From contig NC_091107.1 of assembly GCF_024713975.1 (NCBI RefSeq), forward strand, positions 11,087,501 through 11,151,500: DNA of 64,000 nucleotides, written 5' to 3'. This document shows positions 1-12,671 of the stretch, piece by piece; within the stretch, counting starts at the first letter, position 1, and each line of letters starts with the position of its first letter. Source of the DNA: Paralichthys olivaceus. Taxonomy: Eukaryota > Chordata > Actinopteri > Pleuronectiformes > Paralichthyidae. Under the pieces are notes generated by a model. That model was not told the DNA's origin and did no database searches. It saw only the letters and a list, made by a program, of their open reading frames with translations. Both the position numbers and the translations under genes were made by a program.

Positions 1-323
1 GCATTGACAAGAACAGGTAGACATAATAACTGAATGGATAAGAGTCGATTTGTTATGCAGGTCCAGCACATGAATCATGAAATCTGAAACATCTAGATTT
101 CACTGTTTGCAGCTGTTTGGTGATAATCAGCTCATTGGTCTGTGTGAACTCTGAACACAGCAACATACAGTCACTTGAACTATTTATTAAATACGTCGCA
201 TTAGGATGAAATGCATAAAAAACTGTACTTGGTGAGGGTGACCACAGTAAAACTTGAACCTGCTTAAATTCAGCATGTTAGCATTGCCACTGCGAGTGTG
301 TTGCCTCTTGCCTGCTTTGTAAT

Positions 324-370
324 TGACTGAATGACTGACTGACTGAATGACTGACTGACTGACTGACTGG
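324..370. repeat. (CTGA)n microsatellite
   Basis: Imperfect tandem gact/ctga tetranucleotides with two gaatga interruptions. The rest of 1-1000 is AT-rich and I see no gene in it. Confidence 0.9.
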
Positions 371-1048
371 TGACATGATAAGACGTGAGTATTGAGGATA
401 GCTCCCAGCTTCAGCACCATGGTCAGCTCTTTATTAGCAGTTACTGTATTTTAATCCATCACAGCATTATATTTTTGTAATATTCTTGTGTGCAGTAGAA
501 ATAAAAATGAAAATAATATACTTGCATAAGAATATAATTAGTTACAAGCTCAAATTTAAACTTAATTAAACATAATTAATGACAAGTTAACAGGAAATGT
601 ATTGGTCATTTTTAGGAAAACATTTCCTGGGACCAGCTTTTCACAGGTAAATATTTTCTTGTGTCCCAGTATAGTAGTGAACATAATTTAGTTTTCACTG
701 TTATCCAAATATCTGTGTTTATCTGCATTATTATCTCACTATTATCTGATGTTTTAAAACCAAATAATTAATCAACTAACCAATTATCAAAGAAAGCAGT
801 CATCAGATGTAACTGTCAGTGAAACAAATTGATGGTTTTAACAGTTCTCTTGACAAACTAATTCAAGTTTTGCTCTGTGTAAATAATTGTTGACAGTAAC
901 AATAATGGAAGCAGATAAAAAACAATGAGCTAATTTAAATAAGACCCATAAAGGCTTTAGGTAGTTGCAGCTGGATTTTGCAGGGTTCCTCTCAGGGCTG
1001 GATAATATGGCCAAAAATCATATCATCAGTCAAAAACTTGTCCTTATT

Positions 1049-1251
1049 GAGCCTGGTTCTGCCAGAGGTTTCTCCCTGTTAATGAGGGAGTTTTTCCTCT
1101 CCACAGTCGCCTGTGCTTGCTCATTGTGGGAACTGTTGGGTTTCTCTATGTTAGTATTGTTTTAAGGTCTTGACCTTTAAATGTAAAGTGCCTTGAGATA
1201 ATGTAAATTATGAATTGGCGCTATTTAAAAAAATTGAATTGAATTGAATTG
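1049..1251 (+). mobile_element. LINE 3' end, probably L2 clade, truncated
   Basis: Starts near gcctggttctgccagagg and runs through ttggcgctattta to a tail of repeated ATTGA units (ttgaattgaattgaattg). That block is a very common teleost LINE 3' untranslated end; I assign it to the L2 clade from memory. No reverse-transcriptase coding part is attached, so it is a dead 5'-truncated copy or a SINE sharing the tail. A second copy of the tail lies at 35755-35808. Confidence 0.6.
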
Positions 1252-1486
1252 CAGAGGGTGACAACCTTGATAAACAGCAAAGCATTTCATTACTCTGAGG
1301 TATAACAATGTGTTAAACATCCTCACTGTGCACAATGCATAATAATATAAAGATGGATGTTTAACTTTTGAAATATTGATGAAAAACATGTTTCGCTCCC
1401 CCCAAAATTTTAAGGGCCCCTGATGGCCCCTGGGCAATAATCCACTTCTCCCAATTGCTAATCCAGCTTTCATCAGACATTCTCGT

Positions 1487-1510
1487 TCTCTCTCTCTCTC
1501 TCTCTCGCTC

Positions 1511-1548
<38 letters not shown>

Positions 1549-1582
1549 GCTCTCTCTCTCGCTCTCTCTCACTCTCTCTCTC
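1487..1582. repeat. (CT)n microsatellite with CG interruptions
   Basis: About 95 bases of CT dinucleotides broken by a few tcgct steps. It lies just upstream of the candidate kcnj6 5' exon and produces a spurious Arg/Glu-rich open frame on the minus strand. Confidence 0.95.
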
Positions 1583-1639
1583 CTCGTTGTTCCTCCATGT
1601 CTCTCTACCATTGTGAGGGGTGGAGGCTGACGGCTGATG

Positions 1640-1813
1640 CCTCTTCTGAGGAGAGCAGGATGGAGAACAGGGGGAACTAGAAGCTCGTTCCTCGGTCAGA
1701 TCTCACTCAGCGTCTCGATGATCACAAGCTACGACCTCGGTGGAGATTTTCTTTTCATGGGAGCAACGCGGGTGAGGATGAGCCGGGGAGTGATCGTCGA
1801 TCTGCTGCAGCAG
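1640..1813 (+). other. kcnj6: Candidate 5' non-coding exon of kcnj6
   Basis: A GC-richer island ends in a good donor, cagcag|gtaagaag, after base 1813. Joined to the kcnj6 acceptor at 9591, the frame entering MEQDVESP is open back to a TAG at about 1677 and contains no ATG, so this exon would be untranslated and the start at 9614 would hold. The other ATG-led frame in the exon would stop at once after splicing (gcc tga). The exon's 5' edge is not determined. Assignment to kcnj6 rests on strand, donor and position only; a non-coding RNA is an alternative. Confidence 0.4.
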
Positions 1814-3240
1814 GTAAGAAGCCCCCCCCCCCTCCTCGGCCGCTCCTGGCGGCGATCATCGCTTGTTAAATTGGATCATTTGTTACATGGGGGGGCGGTG
1901 GAGGGGGCGGATGGTTACATAACAGTGCGAGTCACAGATTAATTGGTAATAATCAGAATCCAGGGAAAGACGCATCTGGATGTGCATCGTTAATGGTTGT
2001 AGTTGATTTCCTGCTGTGACACGAGGCAGTCTGGTAGATGGAAGAAACTGGAAGGTGTTGGAAGGAAAATGTTCCGGGCGGAGAGTGCCTGCAGGCCCGG
2101 GCCTCACTCCACAACACACACACACACTCAGACAGACACACTGCTGCTATTAAAGGCTGAAAATGAAGTAACACTTAACTTAGCTTTTATCATCATCATC
2201 ATCGGGATCACCTTCATCTCCATGACAACGGGGAATCTCCCAGTCTGTCCCTGCAGATGCACCTGATCCCAACAAAACCACTTAGCCCCGCCTGCTCCAT
2301 GATAGAACCATGTTGTTGTGCTGATCAAGACTTTTTTTGTTCTTTAAGCAGTTTTCTGGATTTTAAAAACAGTAGTGATCTCAGTGAAATGGCCACAGGA
2401 TAATAAGAGGGGAACCAGTTATCATCTAACCACGTTTACTCTCTAAAAGATAAAGCCAGTTAAAGACAAGAGGAGTAGATTTGACCAAATCTGAAATATG
2501 TGCATAAATCTTAGCTATAGCTTCTGTTTGTTATGTGACCTTAATGGAAATTATAGTGGTTCCAATTTCATGATACGGCACTAGCTAAGGTTCAGCTGTA
2601 GGCCCCAATTAATTAACTTATTAAGGGTTATTATAGCCTACTATTATTTACTAATGTGATGTATATAAGTTATAAGCCATTTAGACTACAAGAGCAACTT
2701 TTAAGGTCCTAGTATTTTTTTAATTCATCCTCCAGCAAAGCACTTCAGGTCATCAGGGAGACCCCTTACATGGACTGATTTAAGGGGTCTCCTGCTTGAA
2801 GGGGGGACCTCTGTACCCCAATCCATATACAAAATATTCACAGCTATTATTATTCAATAAAAGCAGTTTATAAGTCCAGATGTCCAGCGTGCCTGTCCAT
2901 TGGAGATGTCTGCATCCAACCCTAACCCTGAAGAGTTTTTTCCACTTATATCAACCCAGAATATGTGAAATTATTCTGGGTTGATCATTCATAAATTAGT
3001 AGCCTATTTACAACTTGTAAAACAGAAGCAAAACAACAACCATGATCAACAGAAAAATAACAAAAGCAAGAATCACAATAAACAGCAGATAATAAAGCTA
3101 AGAAAGAATATGAGCACTTAACGGTTCATAACACGCCAAAAGCAAGATTTGTGTCCTGTTTACATAACTGATATCTAAAGTTTAATAAGATCATGTATAC
3201 TGCAGGTATGAGATTTAAATAAGAGAAGAGATGCAGAGTA

Positions 3241-3570
3241 ATAAGAAGAACGTCAAGAAGCTTTATAAATGAACATCCTGAGGTATTAAAATTCCACATC
3301 AGAAAGCATTAATTACCCATAATGATAACAGCTAGTTTTGATTTCATCTATAATACTTGCTAATTAATGTGGAAGAGATAACTCGATCTGATGTGCTCTG
3401 CATGCTGTTATTAGTGACATCCTGTTAATTATGGATTATTTATGTAACCACTAATAAAACCACATAATGGAAAATCAATATTGCTAATATGAACCGTGCA
3501 ATCTCAAGTGAATGTAATTAATCTTTAATGAAACCGATGATTACAATGAAATAAGTCATTTTTTAAACTA
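3241..3570. promoter_or_regulatory. Candidate conserved non-coding enhancer with clustered TAATTA sites
   Basis: Four exact TAATTA homeodomain core sites lie at 3310-3315, 3361-3366, 3426-3431 and 3515-3520, among other ATTA/TAAT cores and with no simple-sequence repeat. The texture (balanced, non-repetitive, AT-rich, few homopolymers) is like that of vertebrate conserved elements near neuronal genes. Conservation itself cannot be seen from one sequence; AT-rich background could give some of these sites by chance. Confidence 0.35.
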
Positions 3571-5687
3571 GTTTTAATCTTGTTTGTAAAGGCAGTTATT
3601 CCCAATCTTAACTAAACGTAAAGCCTTTTCTTGAATAAGATGTGTTCCAGTGTAACAAAAGCTTCCTGGTTCATTACCAAAACAATTCCTTCATTTTTAA
3701 TCAAATAATAATTTCTACTGAGGAAGTTAGTTGCATGTATTTATTGTCACCTCTGACTGTTTTAGTTGGTGATGCTTTGTCTGCCACTTTCTCTTCAACC
3801 ACAGGAAAGCAGAAACTGTCACTGTAGTTTATTCTATTCATTCTTTGAAGGGCTGATCCAGGAAGTACCACAGTATCAAGGCTGTTAACACCACTGACCT
3901 GTTTTGAGGAACCATCAGATAAACTGCATTATGTTTCTACCCGTCATATTGTAATGGCAGTGAAGAACCTTTTTTAAGGTCATACATATAATTCACACTG
4001 CCTATAGAGGTCGCACCAGCATCTCAGACAGAAGAAATGCTTTTATCGGCCAAATCACCGACTTCCCTTTAGCCACAATTCCACCATGTTTTGTTCTCAG
4101 CAAGGTTTAATGTATCTTTTAATATATCTTTGGATGTTGTGAAGTCAAGTGAAAGTGGCTGATAATTACACAAGCTGAAGCACAACTAAATCTGCAGACT
4201 GATAAACTAGATCCGCTGTGTGGTACCGTCAGTGTAGGAGCATTCGTGTGTGAAGCTTATTTTAGGGCTGTGTTCACTCTTGCAGACACGAGTGCAGCAC
4301 ACTCTCAGTGGGCCTGCATGGTGGCTAGCTAGTTGGCATGGCTTGTATTGTTAGTCGATCCATGTTGTACTAATAGCCCGTAGACTATAAAAATAGCCGC
4401 GATATTCTTAAATCGAATCATGTCATAAGCATTAGAAAGGCGCACTGCTGTTTCTCCATGAATCTGCGACAACAAGGTGCATCCCTATAAATGTTGCCTC
4501 TGCAAGGAATTGTGTGACGACATCTCCTTTCCTTTAGTAACGGAGGAGCCAGAATATTCTGCTGAATATTACGCAACAAAGCACCATTACTTAATTTTTA
4601 CAGACTTTGACCAACAGTTAATAATGGCAGCCACTTACTGTAGTTACTTGTGGGTTATTTTTTTTCACAGGAAACTTATTGACCAAAAAACACTATAGAA
4701 CCACGATCAATATCTGACCTGACACTTAAAAGGGAAATTAGGTTTAACAGGCCCTTATCATTTGGCTTCCTGGCATGTTATGTTTGAGAGATCGATTAAT
4801 TTTGATTAATTCCATTTGTGCCCACACTGTTGTTATTAAAGTATCAGCTTTTTTTATACTTAATCCCCACATTTGTTTCACTTAAATATCAGTTGTAAGA
4901 ATCAGTTGTTAAATTAGACTTGTTTCCATCCACTTACTCCTTTTTTAACCTGAGCTCTACAGAATGAAGAAATACTGTGGTGAGATCTGAAAATTATTTG
5001 TATGTAATGTTTATACTGAGCAGCTGAGCTAAAAATAGCAGATCCCTCTGCAGCCTCAGCTCAATTTTTGGCCACATCTGGATTACTACCTGTTCAACAA
5101 TCGTCCCCACACAGCAGATAATAAGAAAGCTAGAAACTGAATCATAAAATGCTCATGTTTTCACATTTTAATTCCATGTAGAGAGATTGACGCTAATCCG
5201 ACACACTATCCACCACAGCCTGCTGACCAAGCACAGAGTTGATGCTCTTCTATAACCATGAGTGAAACTGATTATCTTCTTTGCAGTAACCTCCAGTGAT
5301 TCAATTTAGTGCCATTCATGGTGGCTTCTGATTCCCAGAAGGAGCTATTTTGGGATCCGGAAGTGAAAGCCCCATTAATATTTCCTTTAGACAGTCTATA
5401 GTTTGCAGGGACATGAAACTCATCTGGTTAAATCATGAGTGCAGAAGATTAGGAACTGCATTAGAAGAAGGTACAAGTCTGTGTACATAGATATTAGGAT
5501 TTAATTGCAGTTATAAAAGTACATTTCATCACTTCCAATGAACAAGCCTATGCCACATTCACATCAAGTGGGAGGGAATGATTGGGAATGATTTCCATGT
5601 TTACAACCCAAGTGTTCTTGTGCTTCTTGCTGATTATTGGAGACTTCATGTCCTAATCAATAAACTCTAGCACAAAAAAAATACTAT

Positions 5688-5798
5688 CGACAAAATGACA
5701 TTCTGCACATATATTAGATAACATCACTAGGATTATTCTATATTCAATTTCTGCCTAAAAATCCCTTTCACTTAAATCTTACACACTGAACCTTTAAC
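5688..5798. mobile_element. Fragment of a common teleost non-autonomous DNA transposon (MITE)
   Basis: The segment atttctgcctaaaaatccc followed by cttacacactgaaccttta resembles one end of a high-copy teleost MITE (consensus remembered as ending in a cacactg-accttta terminus). The related interior and opposite end are seen at 50949-51259. Boundaries are approximate and family name is not assigned. Confidence 0.4.
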
Positions 5799-8700
5799 AT
5801 TAGTGGCGTCCTGCGCTTTAATGGGTTTGCACAATTTTATACTCCATTTCTAGTGAATTACCCCAGGCCTAATTCCCAAGTGAAAAGTATTTAAAATACG
5901 AATACATCCAATATCTTACACTTGACCATCATGTTCATGTTTAGGGACAAATGGATACTTGAGTTCCTGGAAAGTTGCAACCAGCTCATTGAATTAGCAT
6001 TAATAAGCAAGCTAGCTATGCCAGTCAAACCCCACTGCTGGCTTATTATTTGTTTTAAAAGTTACTGAAGTGAAGTAGTAAATGACTGTTTTTCCCAGTT
6101 ATCAAAGTGTCATGTTTGTGTTCAGATTCCTTAACTGCAGGAAGTCTTTTTTTAAAGTGTTGTCTTTTACAGATTTATTGCTGAAAAGTGCAGCTTGTTG
6201 CAGTTGAACAAAAAAATTCGAGTGATGAGGAATGAAAACAGTAAAGTTGTTGAAATATACTATTAACAATTAAAAAACTTTTGTTGATAGTATCAGCTTT
6301 TAAGTGTCTGTACCTGTTCGTCGTCAGGCCTTCTGAAACCAGATGAAACAGACAAACGCTATCCAACGGCCTCATCCACTACATTTCTGATATATTGTGA
6401 GCACTTGGTAGACTGAGCTGTGAGTTGCCATAGAAACCAGCGCTGCCGTAGCTCATAATATTCCCCTGTGAATGGAGAGCAGAGTAGCTTCAACACAGCC
6501 ATTTGTTCCAGTGGTAAAAACACTGATGGTGGTTTAGGCCTTGTCCTCAGAGAAATCTGTCCTGACCTCAGGACAGTGCACGCAGCACAGCAGTAAAAAA
6601 ACACAACAATAAAACTCTGACAGCCACATCAGAGGATTCACGTTACTACTGAATGGATTTATTTGTATTCTACTGGTTTCCGACAAATTCCTTCCTTAAG
6701 TAAAAGTAATATTGTAAAAATATAAAGAGAAAGGTGATAATGTTATCAGGAAGAAAAAACAATAGGTTCAATAATGGTCCTTTCAGCATATGTTTTTCAA
6801 TTAATTGCATTAATTTAGCAAATACATATTAATACTGTGTATTATGTTCCAATGTGAATTTAATTTAGACATTTTAAATCTTCCATACTGGTGCATCAAT
6901 CACCAGTGTACTTCAAATGTTAAACTCAATATATTCAATAATTCAGCAGACTGTGTCAGCCTCTGCTTCAGTTGTAATGGATGTAGGATGTAGTGTACTT
7001 TACAGCAGGAACTAAAACCAGGGCAGAGCAGCACTGACTTTAGAAATACCAGTGCATTTCCTGTTTGAAATGTGCCTTCATTAATTTTGAATGTCCAGCC
7101 TTTCAGGGCAACACACCACCAATGTTGCATAGTGTGACGGTCCAATAGCCACCACTGAATGAAGCTAGTCCAGATTCAGCATGCAAAATTACCCGTTACA
7201 GAAAAATACTGAATGTATGGAGATCTATTCTCCCTGGGGCCAGCAAGTGGAAAAATACCAATGTGTAAATATGTAGGCTGTGTGTAGAAATCTGTGTGCT
7301 GTGTTTATAAGACATGCTCTTGGATTCATAGTACATGCCCTCAGATCTATACTCAAATGATTTGTTGGTGAAAAACACAGCAAATATAAAGTTACACAAC
7401 GAAAGATGTGAAACACACAAATTCAATCAGACAAGCAATTTTTTTGATAGATTAGATTCCTCCATTTAGATAGATTGTACTGCAGTTTCTGTGGGAAATC
7501 TGTAGGATTATAAAAACACTGACAAATATTCAAATAAGCTGCTGCTGAATGTGAGGTATAATAATAATGTTTTGGGGTCTATTCCCAGTGTGGTGACTAA
7601 TGCACAAAAAGACGTTCTTCAAATGACGACCACAACAGAAATCCAGGATGTTTGTAGCTCTTCTGAATGTCCACACTTGGAGACTAAAAAGTCTTCTGAT
7701 ATAGAAAGGAGGAGAATTAGTATGATTCAAAAATGGGTTTAAACTCAAAGTAATGTAATGAATGGAAAATGAGCTGTAGAGAGAGTTCAAACCTAGTTTG
7801 TCACCTCCACACAGCTGGCTAATCACAGCATGTTGTGGGTGTGAATGTCAGATTGTCTGAAATTGTTAGAGACAATTGCAGCTTGTGAATGGTGCAACCA
7901 TCTGACAAACCCTGTCAATGAAACATACCGACAAAATAACCACAATGTCCCAGTTTGATTCCAGCCGGGGACCTTGTTGCATGTCACTCACAAGGCTTTT
8001 CTATGACTTCCAGGGCAAATCAAAGTTATCTGTCGATATTCCATTTAAATTAAGTAACTTGACTAAATCTAACATCAATGAAACTTTAATACATTACCTC
8101 ATCTATGAACAAGATTTGCGCCTGAGAATCGTCAGATAAATTTTCGGTGGTGAAGACAGCTCCCATGATCCAATATCATTTAACTAGGTCTTTTATTGTT
8201 ATTGTTTGATTCAGAGCAACATAAAGCAATTTATAATGTTATTGTTATAATTTCTCTCCTGCAATGTTCAGAGAGACAGAATATGAATGAATACCACTCA
8301 AAATATCACAGGAAACTGTACCAGGAAAGCTTATAAAAAAGGATACAAAGGCCCAGTTGTTGGGTGGGTTTGTTAAACTGGGTGTGACAGCCTCACTTTC
8401 AAACCTACTGTGTGTTTGTCAGGTCAGATGGCGAACGTTATTACAATGTGACACAAAATGATGTGTTTCTTTCACTGTAAGGAACCTTAGATATCTTACT
8501 TCTCTCTAGTGGACAATTATCGTATTCTTCAGATGTGCTTACTTCACAGTATGATTTCCCCGTGGGCGCTGATGAGTGTTGCTTGCCTCTGGCTGTGTGG
8601 ATGGTGACATGTTTTCACTGTAGCTGCACAGTTTCATGCTGAAGCTATGTAGTACTACTAGTGGAAAAGTATCTGCACACGGGACGTGGTGGTGATAGTG

Positions 8701-9613
8701 GAAACAATGGCGGAGTAGGAGGTCTATTGTTTCTGATATTATGTGCTTGTATGCCTTGTTTGTGCAGCTGCCACTCATTCTGACAGTACAGCCACATCAA
8801 GATGTTAAACTTTTTTTCTCAGTTTCAGCTCCCAGGCCAAACTAAAATGGAGCGTTTCCAAAATGGCCTCTATAGTGTCTAAATCTGATAATAACACTTT
8901 GGGTGTTTGAGAGTGCATGATCTAAACTGAGCTTTTCAGGGTGATGGTGAAAGCCTCTCAGTAACAGATCAGAGGCTGTGTGGCTTTAAAGATTACCCAA
9001 CTTCTGTAACTTTCTCTGTGATTGTTCACTTTAAATGTCAATGTAGCTGTTGTCATTCAACTGAATCTATGATTACTCTATCAAACAATGTTGGGATTCT
9101 GAAATAACGATTTCATTAGAACAAGCAGCAGCTTGGGAATGAGTGCTGCTTATTATGTAGTGTTTCTGAAATCATTGTTTCATACTTGTGCAGTTCTCTT
9201 ACAACAGAAACAGAACATGTACATGTTTCACTATGGACAAGTTTCTATAAAAACAATCTGAAGCAATAATGTTGACTCAATTTTGGTGTAAAAACACTTT
9301 TTTTCCCCCAGAGTAGCAGTCTGAGCCAAGTGACTTTTTTTATATAGTTGATTTGGTTATTGAATCTTTGAAATTAACATTGTTTTAACAATATGGTTTT
9401 ATTGTGTAATAGAAAACAGTTCATTAAGATAGAAATATATACATACTCAAAATACTCAGACAAAGTTCAAGTTTGTTCTTAAGTAGTACTTGATTTCATA
9501 TATCTAGTAACTTTCTTTCCTTGCCTACAGTCTCTGTAATTCTCCATCATCAGCACTTGCTAACTAATACAAATGTTTCCTCTCTCACAGGCCTGAATCA
9601 ACCGAGAAACCCC

Positions 9614-12600
9614 ATGGAGCAGGATGTGGAGAGCCCAGCCATCATCAAACAGCCCAAGTTGCCAAAGCAGGCCCGTGAGAACCTGCCTAAACAGCTGGCA
9701 GACATGGACAGGGCAAAGAAGATTCAGCGCTACGTCCAGAAAGACGGGAAGTGCAACGTCCACCAGGGTAATGTTCGAGAGACATACCGGTATCTGACGG
9801 ACATTTTCACCACGCTCGTAGACCTCAAATGGGGGCTCAACCTCTTCATCTTCGTGTTGGTGTACACAGTGACATGGCTCTTCTTTGGCTTCATGTGGTG
9901 GCTTATTGCTTACCTCCGGGGTGATCTGGACCATATAGCAGACAATCAGTGGACTCCATGTGTCAATAACCTCAACGGGTTTGTAACAGCTTTTCTCTTC
10001 TCCATTGAGACAGAGACCACCATTGGTTATGGGTATAGAGTCATCACAGACAAATGCCCTGAGGGGATACTTCTGCTTTTAATTCAGTCGGTGCTGGGAT
10101 CTATCGTGAATGCCTTCATGGTGGGTTGCATGTTTGTCAAGATCTCTCAGCCCAAGAAGCGAGCTGAGACTCTAGTGTTTTCTACCAATGCGGTCATCTC
10201 AATGAGAGATGGACGACTGTGCCTGATGTTCAGAGTCGGAGACCTCCGAAACTCGCACATCGTGGAGGCGTCAATCAGGGCCAAGCTTATCAAGTCTAAG
10301 CAGACCAAGGAAGGGGAGTTCATCCCTTTGAACCAGACGGACATGAATGTGGGTTACAACACAGGGGACGACAGGCTTTTCCTGGTGTCACCGCTCATCA
10401 TCTGCCACGAGATAAACCAGAACAGCCCCTTCTGGGATATCTCACAAGCCCACCTGTCCAAAGAGGACCTGGAGATAGTGGTGATTCTGGAGGGGATGGT
10501 AGAGGCCACAGGTGAGTAATTCATATTCATATAGTCAGACACTTTCTGGCTAGGTATTATATTTGTGGCGTTATAATACATAGATTGCAATGGTACAGCA
10601 AATGTTATTAAATTTTGGACAGGGAAATATATATTGTTACTATACCTTACTAACTAATTTTTGGTGAGCACAGACCTACATCCCTGTCAATAAGTAGGAT
10701 AACGTAGTGTTCTTGTTTTAACTGATGATTTCAGTTGCAATAATTTTAGTGTCTGACTCTCTTGGACCAGAATGAAAAATGTCTCAACAAGTATTTGATA
10801 GATAGCTGTATAATTTTACACAGACATTCATGGTTCTCTGAGGATGAATCATATTGACTGTGCTGACCCCCTCACTTATCCTGAGACATATCTCAAAAGC
10901 TACTGGGTGACTGGCATTTGTACAGTCATTCACTTATTTGTGATAATTACAGATTCATATTGTTAAATTGTAATTTAATAGCTTTGATATTTTTTCTACA
11001 CTTTAATCAAATGACTTTAGCAGCCTATTTAACCATATTACAGAATATACAGCATTAGGAGTTTTGACAAATATTAAATAGATTGTGATGAAATTTGGTT
11101 TATCTGATTAACTATAATAACTTAGTTTTGTGTTTTATTTTAGTTGTGTGCTTTGTATTAACCAAATAATTTAGCCTAAATTAAAATATATGCTGGTATT
11201 TTAGATAAGATTGTGGTGCATATCTACAAGGAACTGGTATGTAATCATTTGTGTCAGCCATAAAAAAATGAACCAATTACATAATGCCTGGGTGGCGTGT
11301 TTAGAAGCCGATGCTCGAGAACCATAGAGGACTCCTGCAGACAGCTGAGCCAGAGCACACAATGATACACATCTAAACATGAAGCAGTGCTCAAATGAAA
11401 CTAGGTATATTTACTCAAATAATGTATTTAAGTGTATATTTGAGGCACTTGTACTACCCTATTTTCATTCCATGCTACTTCTACTTTACATCATTTGAAA
11501 ATATTGTACTACATTCTGAGGGGGACATTTATGTCAAAATGCACAGTCATTCACAGCTTAGTTTAGATTTCAATCCGTCCAATAACTGTTAACATTCAAA
11601 GCTGAGCTGTACGACAAACAGATGGTGGCATTCGTGTCCATGATATTTTGGCTTCATTTCCGGATATTGAGGAAACAAAACTGTCGCCATTTTGCAGAGA
11701 AATGCTTGAAACAGCAATGTGCTGTGATTTCTGTAAAACCGGCAGCTTAAAATCTTGACACTGGAAGAAAAGGAATGTGTGTAGAGATGTTCTGAAATAA
11801 CAGGAAGTACAGTTATTGTAGTGTGGTCTGCTGGTGAACCCACACAGACCATTAATGAGTGATAAACATTTTGTAGGTTGCTCCCTTTCAGTCACACATA
11901 TTCCTAGATTCAGTGAGGATTACACTTACAGAGAACATCACATAAAAATATTAACCATATATGTTTCATTTTAAGTTTTCTTCAGTATCAAAGTGATTCA
12001 TTGATAGTTGTGCAGTATAATGTACAGAGAAACTTCTAACAGCTGATTCTACATACTGGTAATGGTGCTAAAGGGGCAAGACATGAATCAATAAAGGCAT
12101 AAACACTGTAGCAGCATAGCTCAATGAATCCATTAGGAACATTATTATACTTCATCATGTTGACAGACTGGGTGAGCACAACAAATTAAATTCCAGGCAA
12201 ACCAGTGTACTTGGACAGAGGTAGAAAGCTGAGAGACAAAATCTGGACAAAAAAACCCCCAAACTATGAGTTGGCCCAAACTAGATTTTTCCCATAAATT
12301 GTTGTGCTGTGTTTCCAGGCATGACGTGCCAGGCGAGGAGCTCATACGTCAGCAGAGAGATCAAGTGGGGCTACCGCTTCACACCAGTCCTGACATTAGA
12401 GGACGGCTTCTACGAGGTGGACTACAACAGCTTCCACGACATCTACGAGACCAACACACCCACCTGCAGTGCCAGAGAGCTTGCTGACATGACAAACCGC
12501 ACCCGCCTGCCACTGACCTGGTCACTGGCCAGCAAGCTGAGTCAGCAGGGGCTGCAGGAGTCCGAGCAGGAGGGTCAGGAGACCAAGACCAGCCCGGACA

Positions 12601-12671
12601 GCGAGGGTAAGAGCCAGCAGACTGAGCGAAACGGGGACATTGCCAACATAGAGAGCGAGTCCAAAGTGTAG
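9614..12671 (+). CDS. kcnj6: kcnj6: G-protein-gated inward-rectifier K+ channel GIRK2 (Kir3.2)
   Basis: Plasma-membrane K+ channel subunit opened by G-beta-gamma and PIP2, used for slow inhibitory currents in neurons. Coding exons are 9614-10511 and 12319-12671, joined GT-AG inside a Gly codon, giving 416 aa. Visible: M1 at about residues 75-99, pore helix and filter TIGYG at 136-140, M2 at about 156-178, the basic PIP2 region [13 protein letters not shown], and GDLRNSH, whose Asp is the Na+-sensing residue of GIRK2 in the family literature. The C-terminus ESKV is the GIRK2 class-I PDZ ligand and separates it from other Kir3 members. The first Met lies in MEQDVESP, matching the internal MDQDVESP of mammalian GIRK2, so the mammalian first 16 or so residues are missing or lie in an exon I did not find. 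An acceptor (ctcacag) ends at 9590. A possible poly(A) signal AATAAA lies at 13527-13532. Confidence 0.97.
11395..11560. repeat. Possible dispersed teleost repeat (tacttgagta type)
   Basis: Text such as atatttactcaaataatgta, gaggcacttgtacta and catgctacttctactttaca resembles the widespread teleost element built of acttaagtaaaagtac-like words. It lies in the kcnj6 intron 10512-12318. A weaker related patch (ttcagtaaaagtacagtgg) lies near 13690. Degenerate, so no ends or duplications are claimed. Confidence 0.35.

Larger units (their letters stand above)
1814..9590 (+). other. Probable kcnj6 intron, no coding exon seen
   Basis: About 7.8 kb of AT-rich DNA between the candidate 5' exon and the first coding exon. 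Open frames here are short and none resembles a known protein. It holds a cluster of homeodomain-type TAATTA sites (separate entry) and a fragment of a common teleost MITE near 5.7-5.8 kb. A search by eye for an exon coding the missing mammalian GIRK2 N-terminus found nothing. Confidence 0.5.

Noticed and set aside
1225-1611. 128-codon minus-strand frame rich in Arg, Glu and Ser
   Set aside because: It is a translation of the (CT)n microsatellite plus flanks; no splice context or family match.
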